DNA from: Streptomyces sp. NBC_01485
GTDB taxonomy: Bacteria; Actinomycetota; Actinomycetes; Streptomycetales; Streptomycetaceae
NCBI RefSeq assembly: GCF_036227125.1
Contig: NZ_CP109435.1
Location: 4,030,001 to 4,094,000 of the forward strand
DNA: 64,000 bases
Direction: 5' to 3'
In this document: piece by piece, positions 33,041 through 41,182 of the stretch
Layout: each line of letters opens with the position of its first letter
Numbering within the stretch: the stretch's first letter is position 1
Made by a program: the position numbers and the translations under genes
The notes under the pieces: model-generated
The model's database searches: none
The model's input: the letters and a program-made list of their open reading frames with translations, nothing else
Told to the model about the DNA's origin: nothing

Positions 33041-36028
33041 ATGGACGACCGGGTAGGACACGGCGGCCCGCGTGTGCCGGAGCAGTGGCGCCCCGGCTCC
33101 CCCGGGGAGCCGGCGGCGCTGCGCTTCGCCGTGCTCGGCCCGGTGCGCGCACGGCGCGGGGACGAGCAGTTGGCCACCGGCTCCCCGCAGCAACGCGCCC
33201 TGCTGGCCGCCCTGTTGCTGCGCGAGGGCCGTACGGCGACGGCCGCCGAGCTGATCGGCGCGCTGTGGGGGGAGGAGCCGCCGTCGCAGGCGCTGGCGGC
33301 GGTGCGGACGTACGCCTCGCGGCTGCGGAAGGTGCTGGACCCGGGCGTCCTGGTGAGCGAGTCGGGCGGGTACGCGGTGCGCGGGCTGGGCGAGGGCGCC
33401 CTCGATCTCGGCGTGGCGCAGGAGTGGGCGGCGGAGGCGGAGAAGGCGAAGGCGGCCGGGGACCTGTCCCAGGCCCGTGACGTGCTGAACCGCGCGCTGG
33501 GCCTGTGGGACGGGGAGACGCTGGCCGGCGTCCCCGGGCCGTACGCGGAGGCGCAGCGGGTGCGGCTGGAGGAATGGCGGCTGGGGCTGCTGGAGGCCCG
33601 GCTCGACATGGACCTGGAGCAGGGCTGCCACGCGGAGGCGGTCTCCGAACTGACGGCGCTGACGGCCGCGTACCCGTTGCGGGAGCGGCTGCGCGAGCTG
33701 CTCATGCTGGCCTTATACCGCGGCGGCCGGCAGGCGGAGGCGCTCGCCGTGTACGCGGACACGCGGCGGCTGCTGGCGGAGGAGCTGGGCGTGGACCCGC
33801 GGGCGGGGCTGCGGGAACTCCAGCGCCGCATCCTGCAGGCCGACCCGGAGCTGGCGGAACCGTCGGCCGCGGCGGCACAGCCGCCGGTGGCGCTGGTGCG
33901 CCCGGCCCAACTCCCGGCGAACGTACCGGACTTCACGGGGCGCTCGGCGTTCGTGCGGGAGCTGAGCGAGGTGCTGTCGGCGGCGTCCGGTCCCGAGGGC
34001 GGCGGCGGGGCGGGCCGTGTCATGGCCGTGTCGGCGCTGGCGGGGATCGGCGGCGTGGGCAAGACGACGCTCGCCGTGCACGTGGCCCATCAGGCCCGGT
34101 CCGCCTTCCCCGACGGGCAGTTGTACGTCGACCTGCAGGGCACGGCGGCCCGGCCCGCGGAGCCGGATGCCGTACTGGGCTCGTTCCTGCGGGCGCTCGG
34201 AACGGCGGACTCGGCGATCCCCGAGTCGCCGGCGGAACGGGCGGCGCTGTACCGGTCGGTGCTGGACGGCCGCCGGGTGCTGGTCCTGCTGGACAACGCG
34301 AAGGACGCCGCGCAGGTGCGTCCGCTGCTGCCGGGCACGGAGGGCTGCGCGGCGCTGGTGACCGCGCGGGTGCGGATGGTGGATCTGGCGGGCGCGCATC
34401 TCGTCGACCTGGACGTCATGTCCCCCGACGAGGCGCTGACCCTGTTCACGAGGATCGTCGGCGAGGAGCGGACGGCGTCGGAGCGGAAGGCGGCGCTGGA
34501 CGTGGTGGCGGCGTGCGGCTTCCTGCCGCTGGCGATCCGCATCGCGGCGTCCCGGCTGGCGGCCCGCCGCACCTGGACGGTGTCCGTCCTGGCGGCGAAG
34601 CTCGCGGACGAGCGGCGCCGGCTGGACGAGCTCCAGGCCGGCGACCTGGCCGTGAAGGCCACCTTCGAGCTGGGCTACGGCCAACTGGAGCCGGCCCAGT
34701 CCCGCGCGTTCCGCCTGCTGGGCCTGGCCGACGGCCCGGACATGTCCCTGGCCGCCGCCGCTGCCGTCCTCGACCTCCCGCTGGACGACACCGAGGACGT
34801 GTTGGAGTCCCTCGTGGACACCTCCCTCCTCGAATCGGCGGCTCCGGGCCGCTACCGGTTCCACGACCTGGTGCGCCTCTACGCGCGTTCCTGCGCGGAA
34901 CGCGACGAGCGGCCGGCGAACGGGCGGGGGGCCGCGCTGTCACGGCTGCTGGACTTCTACCTGGCGACGGCGGCGGGCGTCTACGCGATCGAGCGGCCGG
35001 GCGACCGGACGGTCACCCACCTGGAGCCCACCTCGTACACCGGCCTGGCGTTCACGGACCGGACGGAGGCCCTGGACTGGCTGTTCCTGGAGGCGCAGGG
35101 CCTGCTGGCCTGTGCCCGGCAGCAGACCACGGGCAGCGGGCTGCGGCGCGCCGTCGACCTGCTGTGGGCGGCGAAGGACCTGGCCGAGTCGGGCGCGAAC
35201 GCGAAGCAGTACGAGACTGCGGCGGCGGCCCTGCGGGACGCCGCGCAGCACGCCGGCGACGTCCGCGCGGAGAGCCGCGCCCGCACGGCGCTGTCCAACG
35301 TCCACCTGGCCGCCGGACGCTACACCGAGGCCGACGACGAGGCCCGGCGCGCGATCGAGCTGGCCACGGCGGCGCACGACGCGACGCCGGTGAGCTGGGC
35401 CTCCACCGACCGGGGCATCATCGCGCTGAGCCAGGGCCGCTACGAGGAGGCCGAGCGGTTCCTCACCACCGCGCGGGACGCCTACCGGGCGGACGGCAAC
35501 CGCCCCGGGGAAGCCAACGCGCTGTGCAACCTGTCGCGGCTCTACGAGCGCATGAACCGCCCGTCGGACGCGGTCACCCTGGCCCGGCAGGGCGTCGACA
35601 TCTTCCAGCAACTCGGTCTCACCCTGCGCCTGGCGAACGGCCGCTACGCCCTCGGCGTCGCGCTGATCCGGGCCGGCCGGCTCGCCGAGGGTCTGGTCCA
35701 ACTGTCCGACGCGCTGGTGATGTTCGGCAGCAACCGGCAGCGCCTGTGGGAGGGGACGACGCACTTCCGCATCGCTCAACTGCACCTGGCCGACCAGCGC
35801 CCGGCGCAGGCCGCCCGGCACGCCGAACAGGCGCTGGCGATCGGGTTCATCGGCGGCGACCTCATCCGGGGCGGTGTCCTGACGGTGCTGGGCAAGAGCC
35901 TGCACGCCCTCGGCCAGTCGGACCGGGCGCGGGCCTGCTGGCAGGAGGCCCTGCTGCTCCTGGAACGGTCGGGAGTACCGGAGGCGGCCGAGGTACGGCG
36001 CCTGCTGGCCCCCCTGGACGCGTCCTGA
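33041..36028 (+). CDS. afsR: AfsR-type SARP transcriptional activator
   Basis: 995 residues, close to S. coelicolor AfsR in length and domain order. An OmpR-like winged helix (about 25-110) is followed by a bacterial transcriptional activation domain (about 110-265), an NB-ARC/AAA ATPase with Walker A GIGGVGKTTL near residue 335, and C-terminal TPR repeats (about 700-990). AfsR is phosphorylated by Ser/Thr kinases including AfsK and activates afsS, globally affecting secondary metabolism. afsS follows at 36276 and afsK lies at 46354, supporting the symbol. Codon 225 is TTA (33713-33715), so translation may depend on the rare bldA tRNA. ATG 33041 has GGGAG. Confidence 0.93.
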   Translation: MDDRVGHGGPRVPEQWRPGSPGEPAALRFAVLGPVRARRGDEQLATGSPQQRALLAALLLREGRTATAAELIGALWGEEPPSQALAAVRTYASRLRKVLDPGVLVSESGGYAVRGLGEGALDLGVAQEWAAEAEKAKAAGDLSQARDVLNRALGLWDGETLAGVPGPYAEAQRVRLEEWRLGLLEARLDMDLEQGCHAEAVSELTALTAAYPLRERLRELLMLALYRGGRQAEALAVYADTRRLLAEELGVDPRAGLRELQRRILQADPELAEPSAAAAQPPVALVRPAQLPANVPDFTGRSAFVRELSEVLSAASGPEGGGGAGRVMAVSALAGIGGVGKTTLAVHVAHQARSAFPDGQLYVDLQGTAARPAEPDAVLGSFLRALGTADSAIPESPAERAALYRSVLDGRRVLVLLDNAKDAAQVRPLLPGTEGCAALVTARVRMVDLAGAHLVDLDVMSPDEALTLFTRIVGEERTASERKAALDVVAACGFLPLAIRIAASRLAARRTWTVSVLAAKLADERRRLDELQAGDLAVKATFELGYGQLEPAQSRAFRLLGLADGPDMSLAAAAAVLDLPLDDTEDVLESLVDTSLLESAAPGRYRFHDLVRLYARSCAERDERPANGRGAALSRLLDFYLATAAGVYAIERPGDRTVTHLEPTSYTGLAFTDRTEALDWLFLEAQGLLACARQQTTGSGLRRAVDLLWAAKDLAESGANAKQYETAAAALRDAAQHAGDVRAESRARTALSNVHLAAGRYTEADDEARRAIELATAAHDATPVSWASTDRGIIALSQGRYEEAERFLTTARDAYRADGNRPGEANALCNLSRLYERMNRPSDAVTLARQGVDIFQQLGLTLRLANGRYALGVALIRAGRLAEGLVQLSDALVMFGSNRQRLWEGTTHFRIAQLHLADQRPAQAARHAEQALAIGFIGGDLIRGGVLTVLGKSLHALGQSDRARACWQEALLLLERSGVPEAAEVRRLLAPLDAS

Positions 36029-36086
36029 GGCTGAACACGCGCTGAGGGCTGGATGCGTCCTGAGGGCCTGGTCGGTCTGCGGCGGC

Positions 36087-36119
36087 GTTCATCGAACGTT
36101 TATGACCGCCTGACAAGGT
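36087..36119 (+). promoter_or_regulatory. 11-bp direct repeats, probable AfsR/PhoP-type site of the afsS promoter
   Basis: GTTCATCGAAC (36087-36097) and GTTTATGACCG (36098-36108) are contiguous 11-bp repeats, possibly with a third degenerate unit. In S. coelicolor the afsS promoter carries adjacent 11-bp direct repeats bound by AfsR and by PhoP over the -35 region. Position and spacing here fit that arrangement. Confidence 0.6.
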
Positions 36120-36275
36120 CGACTCAACGGTTCGTCGTGTCGGGGGGCAGACGGGTCGCACGAGCCCACTGGGGGGTGGGCTCCGGCATATGCCACTGTC
36201 CGGCGATACTTCGGGGGAATCGCCGGGCAGGGGCGCCTTTCAGCCACCTGCACACCACTCCCAGGGGGAGCCAAC

Positions 36276-36548
36276 ATGAGCGACACCGAGAAGAAGCCGA
36301 CGGACGACGCCGCGAACATCCGGACCCTGGAGAACCACGCGCCCATCCTGCCGTCCCTGTCCAGGCCCGCGACGCCGGACACCACGACGCCGGACACCAC
36401 GACGCCGGACGCGAAGTCGTCGGAGGCGAAGTCGGCCGACGCCGAGACGACGTCCGCCCCGACGTCCGCCCCGGCGGCCGACGACAAGATCGTCACGCTC
36501 GAGAACCACGCCCCGGCCCCGCCCGCCCTGGGCCTGGACGGCAAGTAA
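36276..36548 (+). CDS. afsS: AfsS-like small regulatory protein
   Basis: 90 residues, polar and Thr/Asp/Ala-rich. The diagnostic feature is two copies of a TLENHAP motif (residues 17-23 and 74-80), each followed by Pro-rich residues. AfsS proteins carry repeated T-x-x-(D/E)-N-H-x-P motifs. S. coelicolor AfsS is about 63 residues; here a TTTPD tandem insert and Ala/Ser stretch lengthen the spacer. Its position downstream of afsR on the same strand, with an AfsR-type promoter in between, supports the call. ATG 36276 has GGGGAG. AfsS promotes antibiotic production through global effects; its biochemical activity is unknown. Confidence 0.88.
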   Translation: MSDTEKKPTDDAANIRTLENHAPILPSLSRPATPDTTTPDTTTPDAKSSEAKSADAETTSAPTSAPAADDKIVTLENHAPAPPALGLDGK

Positions 36549-36660
36549 GCCTCATTTCCCCACGGGGATCGGCCGCGGCGGCTCGGAGGGGGAGCCGCCG
36601 CGGCCGAGGCACGCCCGGAGCGGGCCGGACCACCGGAGACCCGGGTACCGTCGCCGGCGA

Positions 36661-37019
36661 AAGGTGACACACCCACCCGGAAGTGTCACATTCGCAGAAC
36701 TGGGACCCGGCCCGCCCGCGGAAGCGTGAGCCCGTGCCGGAGACCCGGGACACCGTCGCCCGCGAAAGGTGACACACCCACCCGGAAGTGTCACATTCGC
36801 AGAACTGGGACCCGGCCCGCCCGCGGAAGCGTGAGCCCGTGCCGGAGACCCGGGACACCGTCGCCCGCGAAAGGTGACACACCCACCCGGAAGTGTCACA
36901 TTCACAGAACTGGGACCCGGCCCGCCCGCGGAAGCGTGAGCCCGTGCCGGAGACCCGGGACACCGTCGGCCGCGAACTGTGACACATCCCCCCGGGAGTG
37001 TCACAGTTTCAGAACTGGG
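36661..37019. repeat. 105-bp tandem repeat, four copies, each with a GTGACAC/GTGTCAC hairpin
   Basis: Copies start at 36661, 36766, 36871 and 36976 (period exactly 105 bp). Copies 1-3 are nearly identical. Each has GTGACAC and GTGTCAC arms separated by 12 nt (first copy 36664-36670 and 36683-36689). Copy 4 is diverged but has an 11-bp stem (AACTGTGACAC with GTGTCACAGTT) and runs into the ligase gene end. The array fills the gap between the convergent afsS and ligase genes. Confidence 0.92.
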
Positions 37020-38619
37020 ACCCGGCCCCCCGCAGCTCCCCCTTCACCACTTTCCCGCTCGCGTTGCGGGGCAGTTCGGCGACGAAGACCACCACCCTCG
37101 GCACCTTGTAGTTCGCCATCTCGCGGCGGGACCAGGCGATCAGGTCGTCGGCTGTGGCGGTCGCGCCCGGACGCCGGACCACGTACGCCTTGCCGACCTC
37201 GCCCAGGCGGGGGTCCGGGACGCCGATGACGGCGACGTCGGCCACGTCCGGGTGCAGGCCCAGGAGTTGCTCTATCTCCGCCGGGTAGGCGTTGAAGCCG
37301 CCGACGATGAACATGTCCTTCATCCGGTCGGTGATACGGAGGTTGCCCGCCGCGTCCAGCACGCCGACGTCGCCCGTGCGCAACCAGCCGTCCGCCGTGA
37401 GGACTTCCGCCGTCGCCGCCTCGTCCTCGTAGTAGCCGCGCATGACGTTGAAGCCGCGGACCAGCACCTCGCCCGGGACGCCCGGGGCGAGCGCGGCGCC
37501 CGCCTCGTCGACGACCTTCACCTCCGTCCCGGGGATCGCCCGGCCCGACGTCGACGCGATCACCCGCGGCTCGTCGCCGCGCCGGCACATCGTGACGATG
37601 CCGCTGGCCTCCGAGAGACCGTACGCCGTGAGGACCGTCCGCACGCCGAGTTCGCCCCGCAGCCGTTCCACGAGGCGCAGCGGGACGACCGCCGCACCCG
37701 TCACCACCAGCCGCAACGCCGACAGGTCGTAGGCGTCGCGGGACGCGTGGTCCAGGAGGGACTGGTGGAGCGTCGGGGGGCCGGGCAGCACCGACACCCG
37801 CTCCGAGGCCACGTTCGCCAGCACCGCGTCCACGTTGAACACCGACTGCGGGATCATCGTCGCGCCCCGCATCAGGCAGGCGATCACGCCCGCCTTGTAG
37901 CCGAAGGTGTGGAAGAAGGGGTTGACGATCAGATAGCGGTCGCCGTGCCGCAGCCCCGCCAGGTCGGTCCAGATCCGGTACGCCGTGAGGGTCTGCGCGT
38001 GCGTGATCACCGCGCCCTTCGGGCGGCCCGTCGTACCCGAGGTGTAGACGATGTCCGACGGCCAGTCCCCCCGCACCGCGTCCGCCCGCGCCCGCACCCG
38101 CGCCGCCCCCACCCCGTCCCCGCCGGCCAGGAAGTCCTTCCAGGTGCGGAAGTCGGCCGGGGCGTCGTCGGACAGCACCACCGCCTGCTCCAGCGCCGGA
38201 AGACCGGGCAGCGGCCCCGCACCCGGCCCCTCCCCCGCCGCCCGCCGCAACGACGCCACGTACGACGTGCCCAGGAACGTGCCCGTCACGAACAGCAGCC
38301 GCGCCCCGCTCCGGCGCAGCACATACGCGGCCTCCGCGCCCTTGAACCGCGTGTTCAGCGGGACCAGCACCGCGCCCGCCGACACCGCGCCCAGCGCCGC
38401 GACCAGCCACTCCAGCGAGTTCGGCGCCCAGATGCCGACCCGGTCGCCGGCCCGCACCCCGTTGGCGACGCAGGCCGCCGCCGCGCGTTCGACCCGTGCG
38501 CCGAGTTCGCCGTACGAGATCCTCGTCCGGCCGTCCACCACCGCCTCGGTGTCCGCGTACCGCTCGGCCGCCGCCCGAACCAGCCCCGGAATGCTGCCCC
38601 ACTCCACATTTCCGTCCAC
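37009..38619 (-). CDS. acyl-CoA ligase (FadD3-like AMP-forming synthetase)
   Basis: 536 residues of the ANL superfamily. The AMP-binding P-loop YTSGTTGRPKGA is near residue 197, followed by GYKAG, a YGLSEASG motif, WLRTGDVG, DRMKDMFIVGGFNAYPAEIE and a C-terminal PRNASGKVVKGEL Lys. It activates a carboxylic acid to its CoA thioester through an acyl-adenylate. Resemblance to FadD3-type ligases of steroid ring degradation is suggestive only. GTG 38619 has GGGAGG. It is divergent from the thiolase-like gene at 38720 with regulon sites 5a and 5b between; the 3' end meets the 105-bp repeat array. Confidence 0.9.
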   Translation of the reverse strand: MDGNVEWGSIPGLVRAAAERYADTEAVVDGRTRISYGELGARVERAAAACVANGVRAGDRVGIWAPNSLEWLVAALGAVSAGAVLVPLNTRFKGAEAAYVLRRSGARLLFVTGTFLGTSYVASLRRAAGEGPGAGPLPGLPALEQAVVLSDDAPADFRTWKDFLAGGDGVGAARVRARADAVRGDWPSDIVYTSGTTGRPKGAVITHAQTLTAYRIWTDLAGLRHGDRYLIVNPFFHTFGYKAGVIACLMRGATMIPQSVFNVDAVLANVASERVSVLPGPPTLHQSLLDHASRDAYDLSALRLVVTGAAVVPLRLVERLRGELGVRTVLTAYGLSEASGIVTMCRRGDEPRVIASTSGRAIPGTEVKVVDEAGAALAPGVPGEVLVRGFNVMRGYYEDEAATAEVLTADGWLRTGDVGVLDAAGNLRITDRMKDMFIVGGFNAYPAEIEQLLGLHPDVADVAVIGVPDPRLGEVGKAYVVRRPGATATADDLIAWSRREMANYKVPRVVVFVAELPRNASGKVVKGELRGAGSQF

Positions 38620-38641
38620 AACCAGCCTCCCGCACGCAGTA

Positions 38642-38658
38642 GCTGACGACCCGTCAGA
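38642..38658. promoter_or_regulatory. operator GCTGACG-ACC-CGTCAGA (regulon site 5a)
   Basis: Perfect 6-bp CTGACG/CGTCAG arms, 3-bp spacer, between the divergent ligase (38619) and thiolase-like (38720) genes. Confidence 0.75.
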
Positions 38659-38668
38659 TTAGCTGTAA

Positions 38669-38685
38669 CGTGACGTCCTGTCAGC
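38669..38685. promoter_or_regulatory. weaker operator CGTGACG-TCC-TGTCAGC (regulon site 5b)
   Basis: Same geometry with one mismatch in each 6-bp arm, starting 27 bp after site 5a. Paired sites may allow independent or cooperative control of the two divergent transcripts. Confidence 0.5.
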
Positions 38686-38719
38686 TCATCTATGCGCTGT
38701 GTCTGCGGAGGTGAAGCCA

Positions 38720-39889
38720 GTGAGCGGGCTCCCAGTGAGCGGGCTCAAGGACGCCACGGCCGTCGTCGGCATCGGACAGACGCCCTTCGCCAAGCACCTG
38801 CCCGAGGACGAACGGACCCTCGCCTGCCGTGCCGTCCTCGCCGCCCTCGACGACGCCGGGATCGCCCCCGGCGAGGTCGACGCCCTCGCCTCCTACACCA
38901 TGGAGGAGACGGACGAGGTCGAGCTCGCGAAGGCCGTCGGCTTCGGCGACCTGACCTTCTTCAGCAAGATCGGGTACGGCGGCGGCGGTTCGTGCGCGAC
39001 GGTCGCCCACCTGGCGGCGGCGATCACCGCCGGTCAGGCCACGGTCGGGGTCGCCTGGCGCTCACGCAAGCGGGGCAGCGGCCCACGCCCGTGGACGAAC
39101 ACCACGGCCCAACTCCCCACCCCCGCCCAGTGGACCCGCCCCTTCGGCCTGCTCCGCCCCGCCGACGAGATAGCCATGCTGGCCCGCCGCTACCTGCACG
39201 AGTACGGCGCCACCCGCGACCACCTCTTCAACGTCGCCCTCGCCTGCCGCAACCGCGCCAACCAGAACCCGGCCGCGATCATGTACGACCGCCCCCTCAC
39301 CCGCGAGATGTACATGACCTCCCGGTGGATCAGCGAGCCCCTCTGCCTCTACGACAACTGCCTGGAGACGGACGGCGCGTTGGCCTGCGTGATCGTCAGC
39401 CGAGAACGCGCCCGCGACTGCCGGCACGCCCCCGTGTACGTCCACTCGGCCGCCCAGGGCCTGCCCGCCCAGCACCACGGCATGGTCAACTACTGGAACG
39501 ACGACCCCCTCACCGGCCCGGCCTGGGCAGCCGCCCGACACCTGTGGAAACACGCCGACTTCACCCCGTCCGACGTCGATGTCGCCCAGATCTACGACGC
39601 GTTCACCCCGCTCGTCCCCCTCTCCCTGGAGGGCTACGGGTTCTGCGGGCGGGGCGAGGGCGGGGCGTTCACCGAGGGCGGCGCCCTGGAGAGCGGCGGC
39701 CGGCTGCCCCTCAACACGGGCGGCGGCGGCCTCAGCGAGGCCTACGTCCACGGCTTCAACCTCATCAACGAGGGCGTGAAACAACTGCGCGGAACCAGCA
39801 CGGCCCAGGTCCCGGGCGCCGCGACCTGCCTCGTCACGGCGGGCGAAGGCGTCCCGACGTCCGCCCTGCTGCTGACCAACAGACGTTGA
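38720..39889 (+). CDS. thiolase-like lipid-transfer protein (Ltp2-type)
   Basis: 389 residues of the thiolase/SCP-x superfamily without a normal thiolase Cys. Segments include VVGIGQTPFAKHLPEDERTL, DDAGIAPGEVDAL, QIYDAFTPLVPLSLEGYGFC and GGRLPLNTGGGGLSEAYVHG. The conserved Tyr in YDAF is the residue type used by Ltp2 retro-aldolases. A DUF35 gene follows 100 bp downstream, as in Ltp2-DUF35 side-chain aldolases. GTG 38720 is chosen because GGAGGTGA sits 5-6 nt before it; GTG 38699 lacks one. A 14-bp repeat begins in its last codons. Under regulon sites 5a and 5b. Confidence 0.85.
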   Translation: MSGLPVSGLKDATAVVGIGQTPFAKHLPEDERTLACRAVLAALDDAGIAPGEVDALASYTMEETDEVELAKAVGFGDLTFFSKIGYGGGGSCATVAHLAAAITAGQATVGVAWRSRKRGSGPRPWTNTTAQLPTPAQWTRPFGLLRPADEIAMLARRYLHEYGATRDHLFNVALACRNRANQNPAAIMYDRPLTREMYMTSRWISEPLCLYDNCLETDGALACVIVSRERARDCRHAPVYVHSAAQGLPAQHHGMVNYWNDDPLTGPAWAAARHLWKHADFTPSDVDVAQIYDAFTPLVPLSLEGYGFCGRGEGGAFTEGGALESGGRLPLNTGGGGLSEAYVHGFNLINEGVKQLRGTSTAQVPGAATCLVTAGEGVPTSALLLTNRR

Positions 39890-39975
39890 CCCACAGACGT
39901 TGACCCACAGACGTTGACCCACAGACGTTGACCAACAGACGCTGGCCAACAGACGCTGACCAACAGAAGTCGACC
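39874..39975. repeat. 14-bp tandem repeat spanning the thiolase-like gene stop
   Basis: About seven copies of a GACCCACAGACGTT-type 14-bp unit with small drift (CCC/CCA, GTT/GCT). The first copy encodes the last residues and stop of the upstream gene; the array ends just before the DUF35 gene's ribosome-binding site (CAGGAG). Confidence 0.88.
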
Positions 39976-39989
39976 TGCCAGGAGTTGAC

Positions 39990-40406
39990 ATGCTGAGCCC
40001 CGTCCCGGACGCCGACGGCGCCCCCTTCTGGCGGTACGCCGCCGAGGGCGAACTCCGCGTCCAGACCTGCGCCGACTGCGACGAACCCCGCTTCCCGCCC
40101 CGCCCCTGCTGCCCGCACTGCCAGTCCTTCGCGACCGAGTGGCGACGCACGTCCGGACGCGGCCGCATCTGGTCCTACGTCGTCCCGCACCCACCCCTCC
40201 TCCCCGAGTACGCGGCACACGCTCCCTACAACGTGATCCTCGTCGAACTGGCCGAGGCCCCCCGGATCCGCCTGGTCGGCAACCTGGTGACCGCACCGGG
40301 CGCCCCCCTCGACTCCCTCTCCCCCGACCGCATCCGGATCGGCGCCCGGGTCCAGGTCGTCTTCGACGGGGACGGCCTGCCGCAGTGGGTCCTGGAGCGC
40401 CCGTGA
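39990..40406 (+). CDS. DUF35 Zn-ribbon/OB-fold protein (ChsH2-type partner)
   Basis: 138 residues with the standard layout: an N-terminal helix (GAPFWRYAAEGEL), a rubredoxin-like Zn ribbon with CADC and CPHC pairs, then an OB-fold (GRIWSYVVPHPPLLPEYA, APYNVILVELAEAPRIRLVG). Such proteins bind acyl-CoA and pair with Ltp2-like thiolases to form aldolases. It lies between the thiolase-like gene and the hydratase, overlapping the latter by 4 bp (GTGA), so the three form one operon. Confidence 0.9.
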   Translation: MLSPVPDADGAPFWRYAAEGELRVQTCADCDEPRFPPRPCCPHCQSFATEWRRTSGRGRIWSYVVPHPPLLPEYAAHAPYNVILVELAEAPRIRLVGNLVTAPGAPLDSLSPDRIRIGARVQVVFDGDGLPQWVLERP

Positions 40407-41176
40407 GCGTGCTCCTCGCCCTAGACAAGGACACCGGCGTAGCCGTCGTCACCCTCGACCGACCGGCCAGACTCAACGCCATCGACACCGAAACGATCCG
40501 CGGACTGACGCAGATCTGGCGGGAGTTGAGGTTCAACGACTCGATACGGGCCGTAGTCCTCACCGGGTCCGGCGACCGGGCGTTCTCCACGGGCCTGGAC
40601 CGAGACACGGCCGTACCGCAGCCCGACTCCCCCTACATGCAGGACGACCCCCTCCTCACCGTCGGCCCCAAGGCGAACGACCTGTGGAAGCCGGTCATCG
40701 CCGCAGTGGAGGGAATGGCCTGCGGGGGCGCCTTCTACCTGCTCGGGGAGTGCGACTTCGTCGTCGCGGGCGCCGACGCCGAGTTCTTCGACCCGCACGT
40801 CACGTACGGCATGGTCAGCGCGTACGAATCGATGCTCCTAGCGCAGCGGATGCCGTACGGCGAGGCAGCCCGGATGATGCTCATGGGCACAGCGGAACGC
40901 ACCTCGGCCCGGCGCGCCCACGAGGTCGGCCTCGTCTCCGAACTCACCGAAGCAGGCGGCGCGTTGGAGGCGGCCGTCACCTGCGCGACGGTCATCGCCG
41001 GCTACCCCCCGACCGGCGTCCAGGGCACCGTCCGTTCCCTGTGGGCGGCGAAGGAGGCGGCCCGGGCAGCCGCCTTCGCCCAGGCGCCGCACCTCATCGC
41101 ACTGGGCAACCTGCCCGGCGAGCGGCAGGCGGAGCTGTTCGCGACGCGGTCGGTCGCCCGGCCACGGATCCGTTGA
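40403..41176 (+). CDS. enoyl-CoA hydratase/isomerase family protein
   Basis: 257 residues of the crotonase superfamily: VAVVTLDRPARLNAIDTETI, VLTGSGDRAFSTGLD (oxyanion hole), KPVIAAVEGMACGGAFYLLGECD, GMVSAYESMLLAQRM, and the C-terminal helix SLWAAKEAAR. The catalytic-Glu positions are not clear enough to distinguish hydratase from isomerase. GTG 40403 overlaps the DUF35 stop. Its last 150 or so bases are duplicated at 45962-46127, flanking an inserted cassette. The current C-terminus after 41142 differs from the fragment's, so this 3' end may have been replaced. Confidence 0.88.
   Translation: MSVLLALDKDTGVAVVTLDRPARLNAIDTETIRGLTQIWRELRFNDSIRAVVLTGSGDRAFSTGLDRDTAVPQPDSPYMQDDPLLTVGPKANDLWKPVIAAVEGMACGGAFYLLGECDFVVAGADAEFFDPHVTYGMVSAYESMLLAQRMPYGEAARMMLMGTAERTSARRAHEVGLVSELTEAGGALEAAVTCATVIAGYPPTGVQGTVRSLWAAKEAARAAAFAQAPHLIALGNLPGERQAELFATRSVARPRIR
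41011..41142 (+). repeat. left direct repeat (hydratase gene 3' end)
   Basis: Aligns without gaps to 45962-46093 with about 8 mismatches in 132 bp by eye. It lies inside the intact enoyl-CoA hydratase gene. Confidence 0.88.
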
Positions 41177-41182
41177 GCGGCT

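Noticed and set aside
36661..37019. Possible CRISPR-like array because of regular spacing
   Set aside because: The whole 105-bp unit repeats, with no unique spacers and no cas genes; it is a tandem repeat.
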